The position numbers were made by a program, and so were the translations under genes. Shown here piece after piece: positions 46,631 through 56,289 of a stretch of DNA of 64,000 nucleotides. Source of the stretch: Micromonospora ureilytica (GTDB lineage: Bacteria; Actinomycetota; Actinomycetes; Mycobacteriales; Micromonosporaceae); the NCBI RefSeq assembly GCF_015751765.1, contig NZ_JADOTX010000001.1, positions 5,332,001-5,396,000 on the forward strand. Reading direction: 5' to 3'. The stretch's first letter is position 1. The number at the start of each line of letters is the position of its first letter. The notes beneath the pieces are model-generated. The model was not told the DNA's origin. It did not search any database and saw only the letters and a program-made list of their open reading frames with translations.

Positions 46631-46691
46631 GTTGATCATGAAGTTATTGTCCCGACACGCCGCGCGGCCGGGTAATAACTTCATGATCAAC
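46631..46691. repeat. Long palindromic repeat, copy 4
   Basis: Arms GTTGATCATGAAGTTATT (46631-46648) and complement (46674-46691), loop with CGACACGCC in the orientation of copy 3. It lies 11 bases downstream of the clpB stop codon and upstream of the small gene at 46213-46593. Confidence 0.9.
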
Positions 46692-46702
46692 AAAGGGGGC
46701 GG

Positions 46703-49294
46703 TTAGGCGGAGGTTACCGAGAGGGTGTTGGTATTGGGGGTTCGGTCTACCTTCACCGTTTCGCCGTCGCGGATCTGGCCGGACAGGAGGGCCTTCGCCA
46801 GTTGGTCTCCGATTGCGGTCTGGACCAGGCGACGGAGCGGGCGGGCGCCGTAGATCGGGTCGTAGCCGTGCTCGGCGAGCCAGTCCCGGGCGGACTCGGT
46901 GACGTCCATTGCCAATCGGCGATCCGCAAGACGGTTTCGCAGCCGGTCCAACTGGATGTCGACGATGGAGCGCAGGTCCTCCCCGCGCAGCGAGGCGAAG
47001 ACCACGATGTCGTCCAGCCGGTTGAGGAACTCCGGCTTGAAGTGCGACCGGACCACGGCCAGCACGCCCTCCCGGCGCTGCTCGTCGGCGAGCGTCAGGT
47101 CGCTGATCACCGACGACCCGAGGTTGGACGTGAGGATCAGGATCGCGTTGCGGAAGTCCACCGTACGACCCTGGCCGTCGGTGAGCCGGCCGTCGTCGAG
47201 CACCTGGAGCAGCACGTCGAAGACGTCCGGGTGGGCCTTCTCCACCTCGTCCAGCAACACCACCGAGTACGGCCGTCGGCGCACCGCCTCGGTGAGCTGA
47301 CCACCCTCGTTGTAGCCGACGTAGCCGGGCGGCGCACCCACCAGGCGAGCGACCGAGTGCTTCTCGCCGTACTCGCTCATGTCGATGCGGACCATGGCCC
47401 GCTCGTCGTCGAAGAGGAACTCGGCGAGGGCCTTGGCCAACTCCGTCTTGCCGACGCCGGTGGGGCCGAGGAAGAGGAAGCTGCCGGTCGGGCGATCGGG
47501 GTCGGCGATACCGGCCCGCGCACGGCGTACCGCGTCGGAGACCGCGCCGACCGCTTCGGGCTGGCCGACCACGCGGCCACCCAGCGACTCCTCCATCCGC
47601 AGCAGCTTGGCCGTCTCACCCTCCAGCAGGCGACCGGCGGGGATGCCGGTCCAGGCGGCGACGACCGCGGCGATGTCGTCCGCGCCGACCTCCTCCTTGA
47701 GCATCGCGCCATCGGCCTGGAGCTGGGCCAACTCCTCCGCGGCCTGCTTCAGCTCGACCTTCAGGGCGGGGATCCGGCCGTAGCGCAGCTCGGCGGCGCG
47801 TTCCAACTCGCCGTCCCGCTCGGCCCGCTCGGCCTCGCCGCCGAGGCGCTCCAACTCCTCCTTGGCGGTGGAGAGCTTGGTGATGTGGCTCTTCTCCGTC
47901 TGCCAGCGCTCGGAGAGCACTGTGAGCTGTTCGCGCTTGTCGGCCAACTCCTTACGGAGTCGCTCCAACCGCTCGGCCGAGGCGACGTCCGGCTCCTTGG
48001 CCAGGGCCATCTCCTCGATCTCCAGCCGGCGGACCGCCCGCTCGATCTCGTCCACCTCGACCGGGCGGGAGTCGATCTCCATCCGGAGGCGGGACGCGGA
48101 CTCGTCGACCAGGTCGATCGCCTTGTCCGGCAGGAACCGGTCGGTGATGTAACGGTCGGACAGGGTCGCGGCGGCGACCAGCGCGGCGTCGGTGATCCGT
48201 ACGCCGTGGTGCACCTCGTAGCGCTCCTTGAGCCCACGCAGGATGCCGATGGTGTCCTCGATGGTCGGCTCGCCGACCAGCACCGGCTGGAAACGACGCT
48301 CCAGCGCCGGGTCCTTCTCGATGTGCTCGCGGTACTCGTCAAGCGTGGTGGCGCCCACCATCCGCAGCTCACCACGGGCCAGCATCGGCTTGAGCATGTT
48401 GCCGGCGTCCATCGAGCCCTCGCCCTTGCCGGCCCCGACGACTGTGTGCAGCTCGTCGAGGAACGTGATGACCTGCCCGTTGGAGTTCTTGATCTCCTCC
48501 AGGACGGACTTCAGCCGCTCCTCGAACTGGCCCCGGTACTGCGCGCCGGCGACCATCGCGCCAAGGTCGAGCGAAATCAGCTTCTTGTCGCGCAGTGACT
48601 CGGGCACGTCGCCGGTGACGATCCGCTGGGCGAGGCCCTCGACGATCGCGGTCTTGCCGACGCCCGGCTCGCCGATCAGCACCGGGTTGTTCTTGGTACG
48701 TCGGGAGAGCACCTGGATGACCCGACGGATCTCGGAGTCCCGGCCGATGACCGGGTCGATCTTGCCGTCCCGGGCGCTGGCGGTGAGGTCGACGCCGTAC
48801 TTGGTCAGGGCCTGGTAGGTCTGCTCGGGGTCGGCGGTGGTGACCCGGCGGTCCCCACCACGAACTGTCGGGAAGGCCGCGACCAGGGCCTCCTCGGTCG
48901 CACCGACGGTCTTCAGCGCGCCGGACACCGCCCCGCCCACCCGGGCCAGACCGGCGAGCAGGTGCTCGGTGGAGGTGTACTCGTCGCCCAACGGCCGGGC
49001 GATCTGCTCGGCGGCGCCAATGGCGTTGACGAACTCCCGAGCCAACGTCGGCTCGGCGATGCTGGAACCGCGTGCGGCCGGCAGGTTGTCGACCGCACGC
49101 TGGGCGGCCTGGCGCAGCTCGGTCGGGTCGGCCCCGACGGCGCGCAGCAGACCGGTGGCGGTCGAGCCGTCGGTGTCCAGGAGTGACAGGAGTAGGTGCC
49201 AGGGCTCCACGGTGGCGTGGCCGCGCTGGTTGGCCAGCGCAACAGCGCCCGTGATGGTCTCGCGGCTCTTGGTGGTGAGTCTTTCGGTGTTCAT
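46703..49294 (-). CDS. clpB: ATP-dependent disaggregase ClpB
   Basis: 863 residues. Hsp100 that works with DnaK-DnaJ-GrpE to resolubilise protein aggregates. N-terminal repeat domain ([21 protein letters not shown]), first ATPase with GEPGVGKT and the pore/Walker [11 protein letters not shown], the coiled-coil middle domain (about 400-520), second ATPase with GPTGVGKT and [13 protein letters not shown] at 49294 with GGGGGAG upstream. The promoter region has an HspR-type inverted repeat, so it belongs to the same regulon as dnaK. Confidence 0.97.
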   Translation of the reverse strand: MNTERLTTKSRETITGAVALANQRGHATVEPWHLLLSLLDTDGSTATGLLRAVGADPTELRQAAQRAVDNLPAARGSSIAEPTLAREFVNAIGAAEQIARPLGDEYTSTEHLLAGLARVGGAVSGALKTVGATEEALVAAFPTVRGGDRRVTTADPEQTYQALTKYGVDLTASARDGKIDPVIGRDSEIRRVIQVLSRRTKNNPVLIGEPGVGKTAIVEGLAQRIVTGDVPESLRDKKLISLDLGAMVAGAQYRGQFEERLKSVLEEIKNSNGQVITFLDELHTVVGAGKGEGSMDAGNMLKPMLARGELRMVGATTLDEYREHIEKDPALERRFQPVLVGEPTIEDTIGILRGLKERYEVHHGVRITDAALVAAATLSDRYITDRFLPDKAIDLVDESASRLRMEIDSRPVEVDEIERAVRRLEIEEMALAKEPDVASAERLERLRKELADKREQLTVLSERWQTEKSHITKLSTAKEELERLGGEAERAERDGELERAAELRYGRIPALKVELKQAAEELAQLQADGAMLKEEVGADDIAAVVAAWTGIPAGRLLEGETAKLLRMEESLGGRVVGQPEAVGAVSDAVRRARAGIADPDRPTGSFLFLGPTGVGKTELAKALAEFLFDDERAMVRIDMSEYGEKHSVARLVGAPPGYVGYNEGGQLTEAVRRRPYSVVLLDEVEKAHPDVFDVLLQVLDDGRLTDGQGRTVDFRNAILILTSNLGSSVISDLTLADEQRREGVLAVVRSHFKPEFLNRLDDIVVFASLRGEDLRSIVDIQLDRLRNRLADRRLAMDVTESARDWLAEHGYDPIYGARPLRRLVQTAIGDQLAKALLSGQIRDGETVKVDRTPNTNTLSVTSA

Positions 49295-49340
49295 GGGCTC
49301 CCCCGGATCGGCGTTGTCCATTGGATTGGACACAACCAGA

Positions 49341-49361
49341 GTTGAGCGTATTCCGCTCAAC
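49341..49361. promoter_or_regulatory. HAIR operator of clpB (HspR site)
   Basis: GTTGAGC-GTATTCC-GCTCAAC: seven-base arms with a seven-base spacer, the layout of the HspR-associated inverted repeat (CTTGAGT-N7-ACTCAAG). It is 47-67 bases upstream of the clpB ATG. Confidence 0.8.
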
Positions 49362-49379
49362 CTTAGCGCGTGACGCCCA

Positions 49380-50024
49380 TCACTCCCGGCGTCGCCACCG
49401 CCAGTCGAACTCGCCGGCCGCCGGCGGCGGGCCGGGCAGCGGGTCCGCGTCCGGCACCGACGACAGGCCGGCCAGCAGCACCGCGAGCTGCCGGCGGCGC
49501 AGTTGGCGGGTCCGTTCCGGATCGGGTACGCGGACCGCGGCGCACGCCTCAAGCAACAAACCCAGATCGTGTACGACCGCGTCGGAGCGCAGCCGCCCGC
49601 TGGCGTGGGCCCGGTCGACCAGGGCGGTGGCCAACTCGCCGGCGCGCCTCGCGTCCCGACCCATCTCCTCGGTCGGGGTGAAGGTGCCGGCCAGGTGGAC
49701 GGTCAACGAGTGCACGTCCGCGTCGACCACCCGGGCCAGGAAGCCGGTGAACGCGACCCAGTCGTCCGGCTCGGCGAGGGCGGCCTCGGCCTCCGCGACG
49801 TACCGGCGCAGCCCGTCGTGGCAGAGCTGGCGCAGCAGGTCCTCCTTGCCCGCGTACCGCCGATAGAGCGCGCTGATGCCGACGCCCGCCCGTTCGGCGA
49901 CGGCGGCGATCGGCGCCTTCGGGTCGTCGAGGAAGACGGCGCGGGCGGCTTCGAGGATGACCTCGTCGTTGCGAGCGGCCTGGGCGCGGCGACCGCCCAG
50001 CGTCTTGCCGGAAGTCGTTGACAT
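49380..50024 (-). CDS. TetR-family regulator of the epoxide hydrolase
   Basis: 214 residues. Helix-turn-helix AARAVFLDDPKAPIAAVAERAGVGISALYRRYAGKEDLLRQL, then helical ligand domain. ATG at 50024. The 85-base gap to the divergent epoxide hydrolase holds two related palindromes (50042-50056 and about 50078-50095), so it likely represses both genes. Ligand unknown, perhaps an epoxide or other xenobiotic. Confidence 0.92.
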   Translation of the reverse strand: MSTTSGKTLGGRRAQAARNDEVILEAARAVFLDDPKAPIAAVAERAGVGISALYRRYAGKEDLLRQLCHDGLRRYVAEAEAALAEPDDWVAFTGFLARVVDADVHSLTVHLAGTFTPTEEMGRDARRAGELATALVDRAHASGRLRSDAVVHDLGLLLEACAAVRVPDPERTRQLRRRQLAVLLAGLSSVPDADPLPGPPPAAGEFDWRWRRRE

Positions 50025-50041
50025 GCCCTGAGCTTACCAGT

Positions 50042-50095
50042 GGAACGGATCGTTCCGCTCTGCTATGGTGATTTCAGAACGAAACATTCCGTTCC
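50042..50095. promoter_or_regulatory. Double TetR-type operator
   Basis: GGAACG-GAT-CGTTCC (50042-50056) is a perfect palindrome. A second, imperfect one (AACGAAACATTCCGTT) lies near 50079-50094, just before the ribosome site of the epoxide hydrolase gene. The shared half-site is AACG/CGTT. Confidence 0.75.
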
Positions 50096-50109
50096 GAAGG
50101 AGTTCCGGC

Positions 50110-51246
50110 ATGAGCGACACCGCGATCCGCCCGTTCCGCGTCGAGATCCCGCAGACCGCCCTCGACGACCTGGCCGACCGGCTGGGCCGCACCGTCTGGC
50201 CCGCCGACCTGCCCGGCACCGGCGACTCGTACGGGATGGGCACCGACCGGGTGCGCGCCCTCGTCGACCGGTGGCGGGGCGGGTTCGACTGGCGCGCCGT
50301 CGAGGCCCGCCTCAACGCTCACCCGCAGTTCGTCACCGAGATCGACGGCGAGCGGATCCACTTCCTGCACGTACGGTCATCCCGGCCGGACGCCACCGCG
50401 CTGGTGCTCACCCACGGCTGGCCCGGCTCGGTGCTGGAATACCTCGACGTGATCGCCCCGCTCACCGAGCCGACCGACCCGGACGCGCCGGCCTTCCACG
50501 TGGTCATCCCGTCGCTGCCCGGCTTCGGGTTCTCCGGCCCGACCCGCAGCGCCGGCTGGAACCGGTTCCGCACCGCCCGCGCCTGGGCCGAGCTGATGAA
50601 TCGCCTGGGGTACGACAGCTACGGCGCTGTCGGCAACGACGCCGGCTCGATGATCGCGCCGGAGCTGGGCCGGATCGCTCCGGAGCGGGTGGTCGGCGTA
50701 CACGTCACCCAGCTCTTCTCGTTCCCCTCGGGCGACCCCGCCGAGTTCGCCGGGCTCTCCGAGGCCGACCAGGCGGCGCTCGGGCACCTCCAGTGGTTCT
50801 ACGAGAACAAGTTCTCCTTCAACCAGGTGCACAGTCAGCAACCGCAGACCCTGGCGTTCGCGCTGGCCGACTCGCCGGTGGGTTTGCTCGCCTGGAACGC
50901 CCAACTCTTCGACGAGACCCTGGACCTCGACTTCGTCCTGGCCAACGTGGCGCTCTACTGGTTCACCGGCACGGCCGCCTCGGCGATCCGGTTCTACTGG
51001 GAGGACGCGCACGCCGGCGAACCGCCGACCGAGCCGACCACCGCTCCGACCGCGCTGGCCATGTTCCCCGGCGACTTCCAGTCCATCCGCCGCTTCGCCG
51101 AACGGGACCACGCGAACATCGTCCGGTGGACGGCGTACGAGACGGACGTCGAGGGCCGTGGCGACGTCGGCGGCCACTACGCGGCCCATCAGGCCACCGA
51201 CGTGCTGGTCGCCGACATCCGCGAGTTCTTCGCCAGCCTCCGCTGA
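50110..51246 (+). CDS. Epoxide hydrolase (EHN domain plus alpha/beta hydrolase)
   Basis: 378 residues. The N-terminal EHN segment (FRVEIPQTALDDLADRLGRTVWP ... FDWRAVEARLNAHPQF) is typical of microsomal-type epoxide hydrolases. HGWPGS (102-107) forms the oxyanion hole, Asp177 in GNDAGS is the nucleophile, and the C-terminal GGHYAAHQ holds the catalytic His. ATG with AAGGAG eight bases upstream. Controlled by the divergent TetR. Probable detoxification or catabolism enzyme. Confidence 0.93.
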   Translation: MSDTAIRPFRVEIPQTALDDLADRLGRTVWPADLPGTGDSYGMGTDRVRALVDRWRGGFDWRAVEARLNAHPQFVTEIDGERIHFLHVRSSRPDATALVLTHGWPGSVLEYLDVIAPLTEPTDPDAPAFHVVIPSLPGFGFSGPTRSAGWNRFRTARAWAELMNRLGYDSYGAVGNDAGSMIAPELGRIAPERVVGVHVTQLFSFPSGDPAEFAGLSEADQAALGHLQWFYENKFSFNQVHSQQPQTLAFALADSPVGLLAWNAQLFDETLDLDFVLANVALYWFTGTAASAIRFYWEDAHAGEPPTEPTTAPTALAMFPGDFQSIRRFAERDHANIVRWTAYETDVEGRGDVGGHYAAHQATDVLVADIREFFASLR

Positions 51247-51261
51247 CCACGGCGTGCCCAG

Positions 51262-51292
51262 GTGCCCGCACCCGCTCTGCCGGGGCGGGCAC
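51262..51292. terminator. Hairpin terminator after epoxide hydrolase
   Basis: GTGCCCGC (51262-51269) pairs with GCGGGCAC (51285-51292); extra pairs flank both arms. Confidence 0.6.
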
Positions 51293-51386
51293 CGGCACGT
51301 CCAGCCCCGACTCCCGGCGCGGTTGGTCCGAGGGGGGCGGTTCCTCCAAGATCTGCGCTCTGTTCACGAAGCGGTAGCCTTGGAGG

Positions 51387-51887
51387 GTGCGAGTACGTGT
51401 TGAGCAGACCGCCTTACCCGGGATCGGGGTACGTCACGATCTGGTGACGGAGTCCGGACGCCGCCTGGGCGTCGTCTCCCACCGCAATGGCCGCCGTGAT
51501 CTGGTTCTCTACGATCCCGACGACCCCGACGCCTGCCAGGCGGACATTCCGCTGACCGACGACGAGGCCGAGGCTCTGGCCGACATCCTCGGCGCGTCGC
51601 TGATGCTCGGCCAGCTCTCCGGGCTCCGCGAGCAGGCCGCCGGTCTGCTCACCGAGCAGATCGCCATCACGGCCGGGTCCCCGTACGTCAACCGGAAGCT
51701 CGGCGACACCAAGGCGCGTACTCGCACCAGCGCCTCCATCGTGGCAGTGCTGCGTGAAGGCGAAGTGATCGTTTCGCCACTCCCCTCCTTCCGCTTCGCG
51801 GCCGGCGATGTGGTGGTCGTTGTCGGGACCCGTAGAGGTCTCGACGGCGTGTCCGCCATCCTCGCCGACAGTGACCCGGACGGCTGA
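51387..51887 (+). CDS. KhtT-like regulatory subunit of a cation:proton antiporter
   Basis: 166 residues. The C-terminal half (ARTRTSASIVAVLREGEVIVSPLPSFRFAAGDVVVVVGTRRGLDGVSAIL) is a TrkA-C (RCK_C) domain, as in KhtT/CpaA-type subunits that gate K+/H+ antiporters. The start GTG at 51387 has no separate ribosome site, and TAGCCT lies seven bases upstream, so the message may be leaderless. The antiporter gene starts five bases after its stop. Confidence 0.88.
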   Translation: MRVRVEQTALPGIGVRHDLVTESGRRLGVVSHRNGRRDLVLYDPDDPDACQADIPLTDDEAEALADILGASLMLGQLSGLREQAAGLLTEQIAITAGSPYVNRKLGDTKARTRTSASIVAVLREGEVIVSPLPSFRFAAGDVVVVVGTRRGLDGVSAILADSDPDG

Positions 51888-51892
51888 GGCGG

Positions 51893-53107
51893 ATGCACGA
51901 TTTCACCACGCTGCTCATCGAAGTCGGTGCGCTGCTGCTGTTGCTCGGGCTCCTCAGCCGGCTCAGCCGGCGCTTCGGCCTCTCGCCCATTCCCCTCTAC
52001 CTGCTCGCCGGGCTCGCGTTCGGGCACGGCGGGCTGCTGCCGCTGGACGCCAGCGAGGAGTTCTTCGCAGTCGGCGCCGAGATCGGCGTGATTCTCCTGC
52101 TGGTGATGCTCGGCCTGGAGTACTCGGCCAACGAGCTCGTCGGCAACCTGCGCTCGGCGGCACCGGCAGGGCTGATCGACGGCGTCCTCAACGCGCTACC
52201 CGGGGCGGGGTTTGCCCTGCTGCTCGGTTGGGACTGGGTCGCCGCCCTGGTACTCGGCGGCATCACCTGGGTCTCCTCCTCCGGGGTGATCGCCAAAGTC
52301 CTCGCCGACCTGGGCCGGCTCGGTAACCGGGAAACCCCGGTGATCCTCTCGGTGCTGGTCATCGAGGACCTGGCGATGGCCCTCTACCTGCCGCTCGTCA
52401 CCGCCGTACTGGCCGGCACCGGCCTGCTCGGCGGCGGGATCGCGCTCACCGTCGCGGTGGGCACGGTGCTGATCGTGCTGGTGGTCGCCATCCGGTACGG
52501 CCACCTGATCTCGTCCGCCCTGTCCGCGAAGGACCCGGAGGCGCTGCTGCTCGGCGTACTCGGTCTGACGTTGCTGATCGCGGGCCTCGCCGCGTCGCTC
52601 CAGGTGTCCGCAGCGGTCGGCGCGTTCCTCGTCGGCATCGCCCTCTCCGGCCCGGTGGCGCACCACGCCACCGAGTTGCTCTCGCCCCTGCGGGACCTGT
52701 TCGCCGCGGTGTTCTTCGTCTTCTTCGGCCTGACCACCGACCCGCAGGACATTCCGCCGGTGCTGCTGCCGGCACTCGCCCTGGCCGTGGTCACCATGGC
52801 GACGAAGACGCTCACCGGCTACCTCGCCGCCCGCCGGGTCGGCATCGCGGAACCCGGTCGATGGCGGGCCGGCCTGGCACTCGTACCCCGAGGTGAGTTC
52901 TCCATCGTCATCGCCGGGCTCGCGGTGGCCGCCGGGAGCGTCGAGCCGCGGTTGGCGGCGCTGGCCGCGACGTACGTCCTGATCACCGTGGTGACCGGGC
53001 CGATCCTGGCCCGCCTGCCGGACTTCCCGTGGTTCAAGCGGTGGCTGCGCACCCGCGCGGCGGCCCAGCGGCGGGAGCCGACCCCGGTCGTCGACTCATT
53101 GCACTGA
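51893..53107 (+). CDS. CPA2-family cation:proton antiporter (KhtU/KefB-like)
   Basis: 404 residues with about twelve membrane segments. Typical pieces: SRRFGLSPIPLYLLAGLAFG, LLLVMLGLEYSANEL, SSSGVIAKVLADLGRLGNRETPVILSVLVIEDLAM with the transport aspartate, and GLALVPRGEFSIVIAG. No RCK domain of its own; that role is provided by the preceding gene. Exports K+ or Na+ in exchange for protons, for pH or osmotic control. Confidence 0.93.
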   Translation: MHDFTTLLIEVGALLLLLGLLSRLSRRFGLSPIPLYLLAGLAFGHGGLLPLDASEEFFAVGAEIGVILLLVMLGLEYSANELVGNLRSAAPAGLIDGVLNALPGAGFALLLGWDWVAALVLGGITWVSSSGVIAKVLADLGRLGNRETPVILSVLVIEDLAMALYLPLVTAVLAGTGLLGGGIALTVAVGTVLIVLVVAIRYGHLISSALSAKDPEALLLGVLGLTLLIAGLAASLQVSAAVGAFLVGIALSGPVAHHATELLSPLRDLFAAVFFVFFGLTTDPQDIPPVLLPALALAVVTMATKTLTGYLAARRVGIAEPGRWRAGLALVPRGEFSIVIAGLAVAAGSVEPRLAALAATYVLITVVTGPILARLPDFPWFKRWLRTRAAAQRREPTPVVDSLH

Positions 53108-53375
53108 GCTCCACCTGAACGCCGCGGCTGGGTGGGTCCACTCCAGCCCCATGACGAACTGGGCCTCGGCACCCCGCTGGAACCGTCGAACATGGATTGT
53201 CATAGGAGCATCATCGGCCGCGCTGTCGATGTAGTGGACCCACCCATGCCAACGGTTGCGGAATTGCTCCCCGCGGGGACTACCGCAGCAACCGTGGGCG
53301 GGTTACCGTTTCGCCCCAGCAGCCAGGGTCCGCAGGCAGCGTTGCCAGACGCGGGCGAGAGCGGAAGGTTGGCCG

Positions 53376-53807
53376 GTGAGCGTGCAGGAGTCGACTTTCC
53401 ACGGCTTCGCCAACCCCGTCGATCCGACTCCGGCGGAGTTGCGAGCGTGGGCGTACAAGCCCGATTCGGTGCCGTTGGCCTCAATGCCACCCGACTGGGA
53501 CCTGCTGGTCTCCGGTGACCGACTGGTGTTGACGCTCTTCGAGTTGGCGATGGATCCGACCTGCCCGGCGCGACGTTTCGCGCTGCACTGCCTCTACATC
53601 TACGCAGCCGACGGCATCCGGACGAACTTCCGCGCCCACCCCAAGCGCCGTTTCCGGAAGCTCGTCGAACAGGCCGAGCGGGACGGCGACGAGCTGATGA
53701 AGATCTGGGCGCACAACGGCCGCGTGCTGTTGGCCCGACCGGATCTCTTCGTCTACCGGGACTGGTGCGAGGGCGGCCTGGTGCGCGAAAACCGCCGCCT
53801 CGGCTGA
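53376..53807 (+). CDS. Conserved actinobacterial protein of unknown function
   Basis: 143 residues starting VSVQESTFHGFANPVDPTPAELRAWAYKPDS. A mostly helical middle (CPARRFALHCLYIYAADGIRTNFRAHPKRRFRKLVEQAERDGDELMKIWAHNGRVLLARPDLF) with conserved aromatic and basic residues. No catalytic motif recognised. The GTG at 53376 has GGAAGG seven bases upstream; a second GTG lies six bases on. Stands alone between the antiporter and a repeat-rich gap. Confidence 0.65.
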   Translation: MSVQESTFHGFANPVDPTPAELRAWAYKPDSVPLASMPPDWDLLVSGDRLVLTLFELAMDPTCPARRFALHCLYIYAADGIRTNFRAHPKRRFRKLVEQAERDGDELMKIWAHNGRVLLARPDLFVYRDWCEGGLVRENRRLG

Positions 53808-53871
53808 GACGGCCAGGCTGCTCCCTCGCCGGCGTTGGCTGGGTGCTGTTGCTGTTGCGGCCCTTTGGAGC

Positions 53872-54041
53872 TGATGTCGCGAACGATTCACGCCCGGCCC
53901 GCCCAGGATCGGTCAGCCCGGATCGGGCGGGTCAGTCGCGGCCGGTCGAGGTCGGGGCCGGTCAAGGTCGGGGCCGGTCAAGGTCGGGGCCGGTCAAGGT
54001 GGGTCGGGGCAGAGCTGTGGCGTGATGTCGTAAACGATTCA
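53872..54041. repeat. Direct repeat TGATGTCGnnAACGATTCA flanking the tandem array
   Basis: Two copies, 53872-53890 and 54023-54041, identical in 17 of 19 positions and 151 bases apart. The part GTAAACGATTCA looks like a LacI-type half operator, but no LacI gene is nearby. Confidence 0.65.
53943..54010 (+). repeat. 16-base tandem repeat array
   Basis: About four units of CGGTCAAGGTCGGGGC; the first has one change and the last a small insertion. It reads as a pure array with no codon-like variation, so probably non-coding. Confidence 0.8.
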
Positions 54042-54153
54042 GCTCGAAAGGACCTACGCTTCGGCCGGACACCCACCCCGAGCCGAGGGCGGCGTCCCAG
54101 CGTCCGGCCCGCACCTCCGACAGCGAACGGGCCGCGACCCCCGCTGCGGCGAA

Positions 54154-54184
54154 CGGGCCGGGACCCCCCGTGGGTCCCGGCCCG
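54154..54184. terminator. Hairpin terminator
   Basis: Thirteen-base perfect stem (54154-54166 with 54172-54184), five-base loop, 15 bases downstream of the small gene 54200-54412 (minus strand). Confidence 0.8.
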
Positions 54185-54199
54185 CACGTCGGTCACCGG

Positions 54200-54412
54200 T
54201 CAGTCCTGCTTGCGTTCCGTCTCGCCTCGGCCCTGGTCGTCCGCGTGGCCCCGGTCGCCTGCGTGGTCGCCGTCTTCGGCGAACCGACCGGCGATGATCC
54301 GGTCCCGGTAGGTCCCCTCGGTCACCTTGTCGAACTTCTCGCGGACGGTTTCGGCCAGGTTCTCCAACCGGTCCTCCGTCTGCTGGGCCATCTTCTTCGC
54401 CGGCTCCGCCAT
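54200..54412 (-). CDS. Small hydrophilic protein
   Basis: 70 residues, MAEPAKKMAQQTEDRLENLAETVREKFDKVTEG..., with an amphipathic helix and a charged, disordered C-terminus. ATG with GGGGGAG two to seven bases upstream, and a terminator behind it, support a real gene. It resembles small stress-type or antitoxin-like proteins in actinomycetes, but no family can be named. It lies downstream of hspR and may share heat-shock transcription. Confidence 0.6.
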   Translation of the reverse strand: MAEPAKKMAQQTEDRLENLAETVREKFDKVTEGTYRDRIIAGRFAEDGDHAGDRGHADDQGRGETERKQD

Positions 54413-54548
54413 CGCTCCCCCTCGCCATGCCGGTAGGTCCGTATTAAGCCGATTGGACCCTTATCGACAGGCTAACCGAAGCGGCCCGGACCGCGCCGGG
54501 AATCCAGCGCGGTCCGGGCCGAGAAGACAGATCCGGGTGAGCGGCAGG

Positions 54549-54989
54549 TCAGCGATCGGGTGTGCGGCGGGGGCGCCACACCACCAGAGCGGTGGACGTA
54601 CGGTTTGTCGGCACCAGATCCCGGCCCGGGAAGCGGGCCAGCGACTCCAGTTCGGCCACCCGGCGGTACGCGGCGTCCAGCTCCGCCTCCAGCCGGGCAA
54701 CCCGCTGCTGCGCCTGATCCAGCAGCCGCTCCAGCCCGATGATCCGCTTGACGCCGGCCAGGTTGATCCCGTCGTCCTGGCTGAGCCGCTGCACCTCGCG
54801 CAGCAGCACCACGTCGCGGACGCTGTAGCGACGCCCGCCGCCAGCGGCCCGGCCGGGCTGCACCAGCCCCAGTCGGTCGTACTGGCGCAGGGTTTGTGGG
54901 TGCATCCCCGCCATCCGCGCCGCCACCGAGATCATCAGCACCTTGGCCTCGTAGGCAGGGTCGCCCGAACCGAGGAACTCGCCCGACAT
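54549..54989 (-). CDS. hspR: HspR, MerR-type heat-shock repressor
   Basis: 146 residues. MerR helix-turn-helix: VLMISVAARMAGMHPQTLRQYDRLGLVQPGRAAGGGRRYSVRDVVLLREVQRLSQDDGINLAGVKRII, then a coiled coil (RLEAELDAAYRRVAELE). It binds HAIR sites and represses dnaK and clpB, with DnaK as co-repressor in known cases. ATG at 54989 has GGAGG eight bases upstream; ATG at 55010 is less likely. Last gene of the dnaK operon, so it controls its own synthesis. Confidence 0.95.
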   Translation of the reverse strand: MSGEFLGSGDPAYEAKVLMISVAARMAGMHPQTLRQYDRLGLVQPGRAAGGGRRYSVRDVVLLREVQRLSQDDGINLAGVKRIIGLERLLDQAQQRVARLEAELDAAYRRVAELESLARFPGRDLVPTNRTSTALVVWRPRRTPDR

Positions 54990-55019
54990 CCCGCTCACCT
55001 CCGCGTCCATTCCACCGGA

Positions 55020-56201
55020 CTAACTGACTCGACGCACCCGTGCGTCGAGATGTTCCCGGGCCGCCGGCGGGGTCTGCTCGGCGAACGACTCCAGCGTCGT
55101 GCGCGCCTCGTCCGACAACCGGGCCGGCACCACCACGTCCAGTGTGACCAGCAGGTCACCGGCCTGCCCGTCACGGCGGACCACACCCTTGCCGCGGGCC
55201 CGCAGGACCCGCCCGCTCGGCGTCCCCGGCGGAACGCGCAGGGTCACCGCGCCGTCGAGCGTGGGCACCCGCAGGTCCGTGCCGAGCACGGCCTCCGCGA
55301 AGGTGACAGGCACTGACAGCGTCAGGTCGTCTCCGGTACGCCCAAACAGCTCGTCCGGCCGAACCTTGACCTGCACGAAGAGGTCACCAGCCGGGCCACC
55401 GCGCTCGCCCGGCTCGCCGCGCCCGGCCAGCCGGATGCGTTGACCGTCGGCCACCCCGGCCGGGAAGCGCACGTTCATGGTGCGGGTCTTTGTGACACCG
55501 CCGCTGCCGTGGCACTCCGGGCACTTCTCCTCGACCACTGTGCCGACGCCCTGGCAGTTGCGGCACGGTTCGGAGAAGCTGAACGACCCCTGGTCGCGGG
55601 TGGTCACGCCGGCACCGTGACAGACCGGGCAGGTACGCGGCTGGGTGCCGGGCTTGGCCCCGTTGCCGTGGCAGGTGTCACAGACTCCCGGGGCGCGCAG
55701 GGTCAGGGGCAGCGTCACCCCGCGCACCGCGTCGCCGAAGTCCAACGCCACCTCGGTCTCCACGTCCCGGCCACGGGCCGGGCCGCGCGGTGCGGCCTGC
55801 CCACCGGCCTGACCTCCGCTGAAGATCGAGCTGAACAGGTCCTGGAAGCCGGCGCCTCCGAAGCGGCGATCGCCGCCTCCGGCGCCGCCGAACATGTCGG
55901 AGACGTCGAACGGCATGCCGCCCGGCTGACCTCCACCCCGGGCGTTACGCCGGAACGCGCCCGAGCCGAAGAGCGAACGCATCTCGTCGTACTCGCGACG
56001 GCGGCCGCTGTCCGACAGCACGTTGTACGCCTCGGACGCGGCCTTGAACCGCTCCTCGGCCTTCGGGTCGCCCGGGTTGTGGTCCGGGTGCGATTCCCGG
56101 GCCACCTTGCGGTACGCCTTTTTGACGTCATCCGCGGAGGCGGCCTTGTCCACGCCGAGCACGGCGTAGAAGTCCTTCTCGATCCAGTCCTTCGAACTCA
56201 C
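55020..56201 (-). CDS. dnaJ: Co-chaperone DnaJ
   Basis: 393 residues. J domain with HPD (KDFYAVLGVDKAASADDVKKAYRKVARESHPDHNPG), a Gly-rich linker, four zinc repeats (CDTCHGNG, CPVCHGAG, CRNCQGVG, CPECHGSG) and the C-terminal substrate domain. GTG at 56201 with GGAGG upstream. It delivers substrates to DnaK and stimulates its ATPase. Between grpE and hspR. Confidence 0.96.
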   Translation of the reverse strand: MSSKDWIEKDFYAVLGVDKAASADDVKKAYRKVARESHPDHNPGDPKAEERFKAASEAYNVLSDSGRRREYDEMRSLFGSGAFRRNARGGGQPGGMPFDVSDMFGGAGGGDRRFGGAGFQDLFSSIFSGGQAGGQAAPRGPARGRDVETEVALDFGDAVRGVTLPLTLRAPGVCDTCHGNGAKPGTQPRTCPVCHGAGVTTRDQGSFSFSEPCRNCQGVGTVVEEKCPECHGSGGVTKTRTMNVRFPAGVADGQRIRLAGRGEPGERGGPAGDLFVQVKVRPDELFGRTGDDLTLSVPVTFAEAVLGTDLRVPTLDGAVTLRVPPGTPSGRVLRARGKGVVRRDGQAGDLLVTLDVVVPARLSDEARTTLESFAEQTPPAAREHLDARVRRVS

Positions 56202-56289
56202 CGGTCCACCTCCTTCCGACCCTGGTGGCCCGGCCGTCCCGCCCACCGCTGCTGCGCGGTGGGCGGGACGGCCCGGTCACTGTCTGGCA

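Larger units (their letters stand above)
53808..54199. other. Repeat-rich intergenic region
   Basis: 392 bases without a supportable gene. It contains a pair of near-identical 19-base repeats (53872-53890 and 54023-54041), a 16-base tandem array (about 53943-54010) and the terminator at 54154-54184. Confidence 0.7.

Noticed and set aside
46802..48598. Long plus-strand open frame opposite clpB
   Set aside because: Antisense to a certain gene with all ClpB motifs; no homology-like pattern or ribosome site.
53943..54010. CRISPR array
   Set aside because: The repeats are directly adjacent with no variable spacers, and no cas genes are present.
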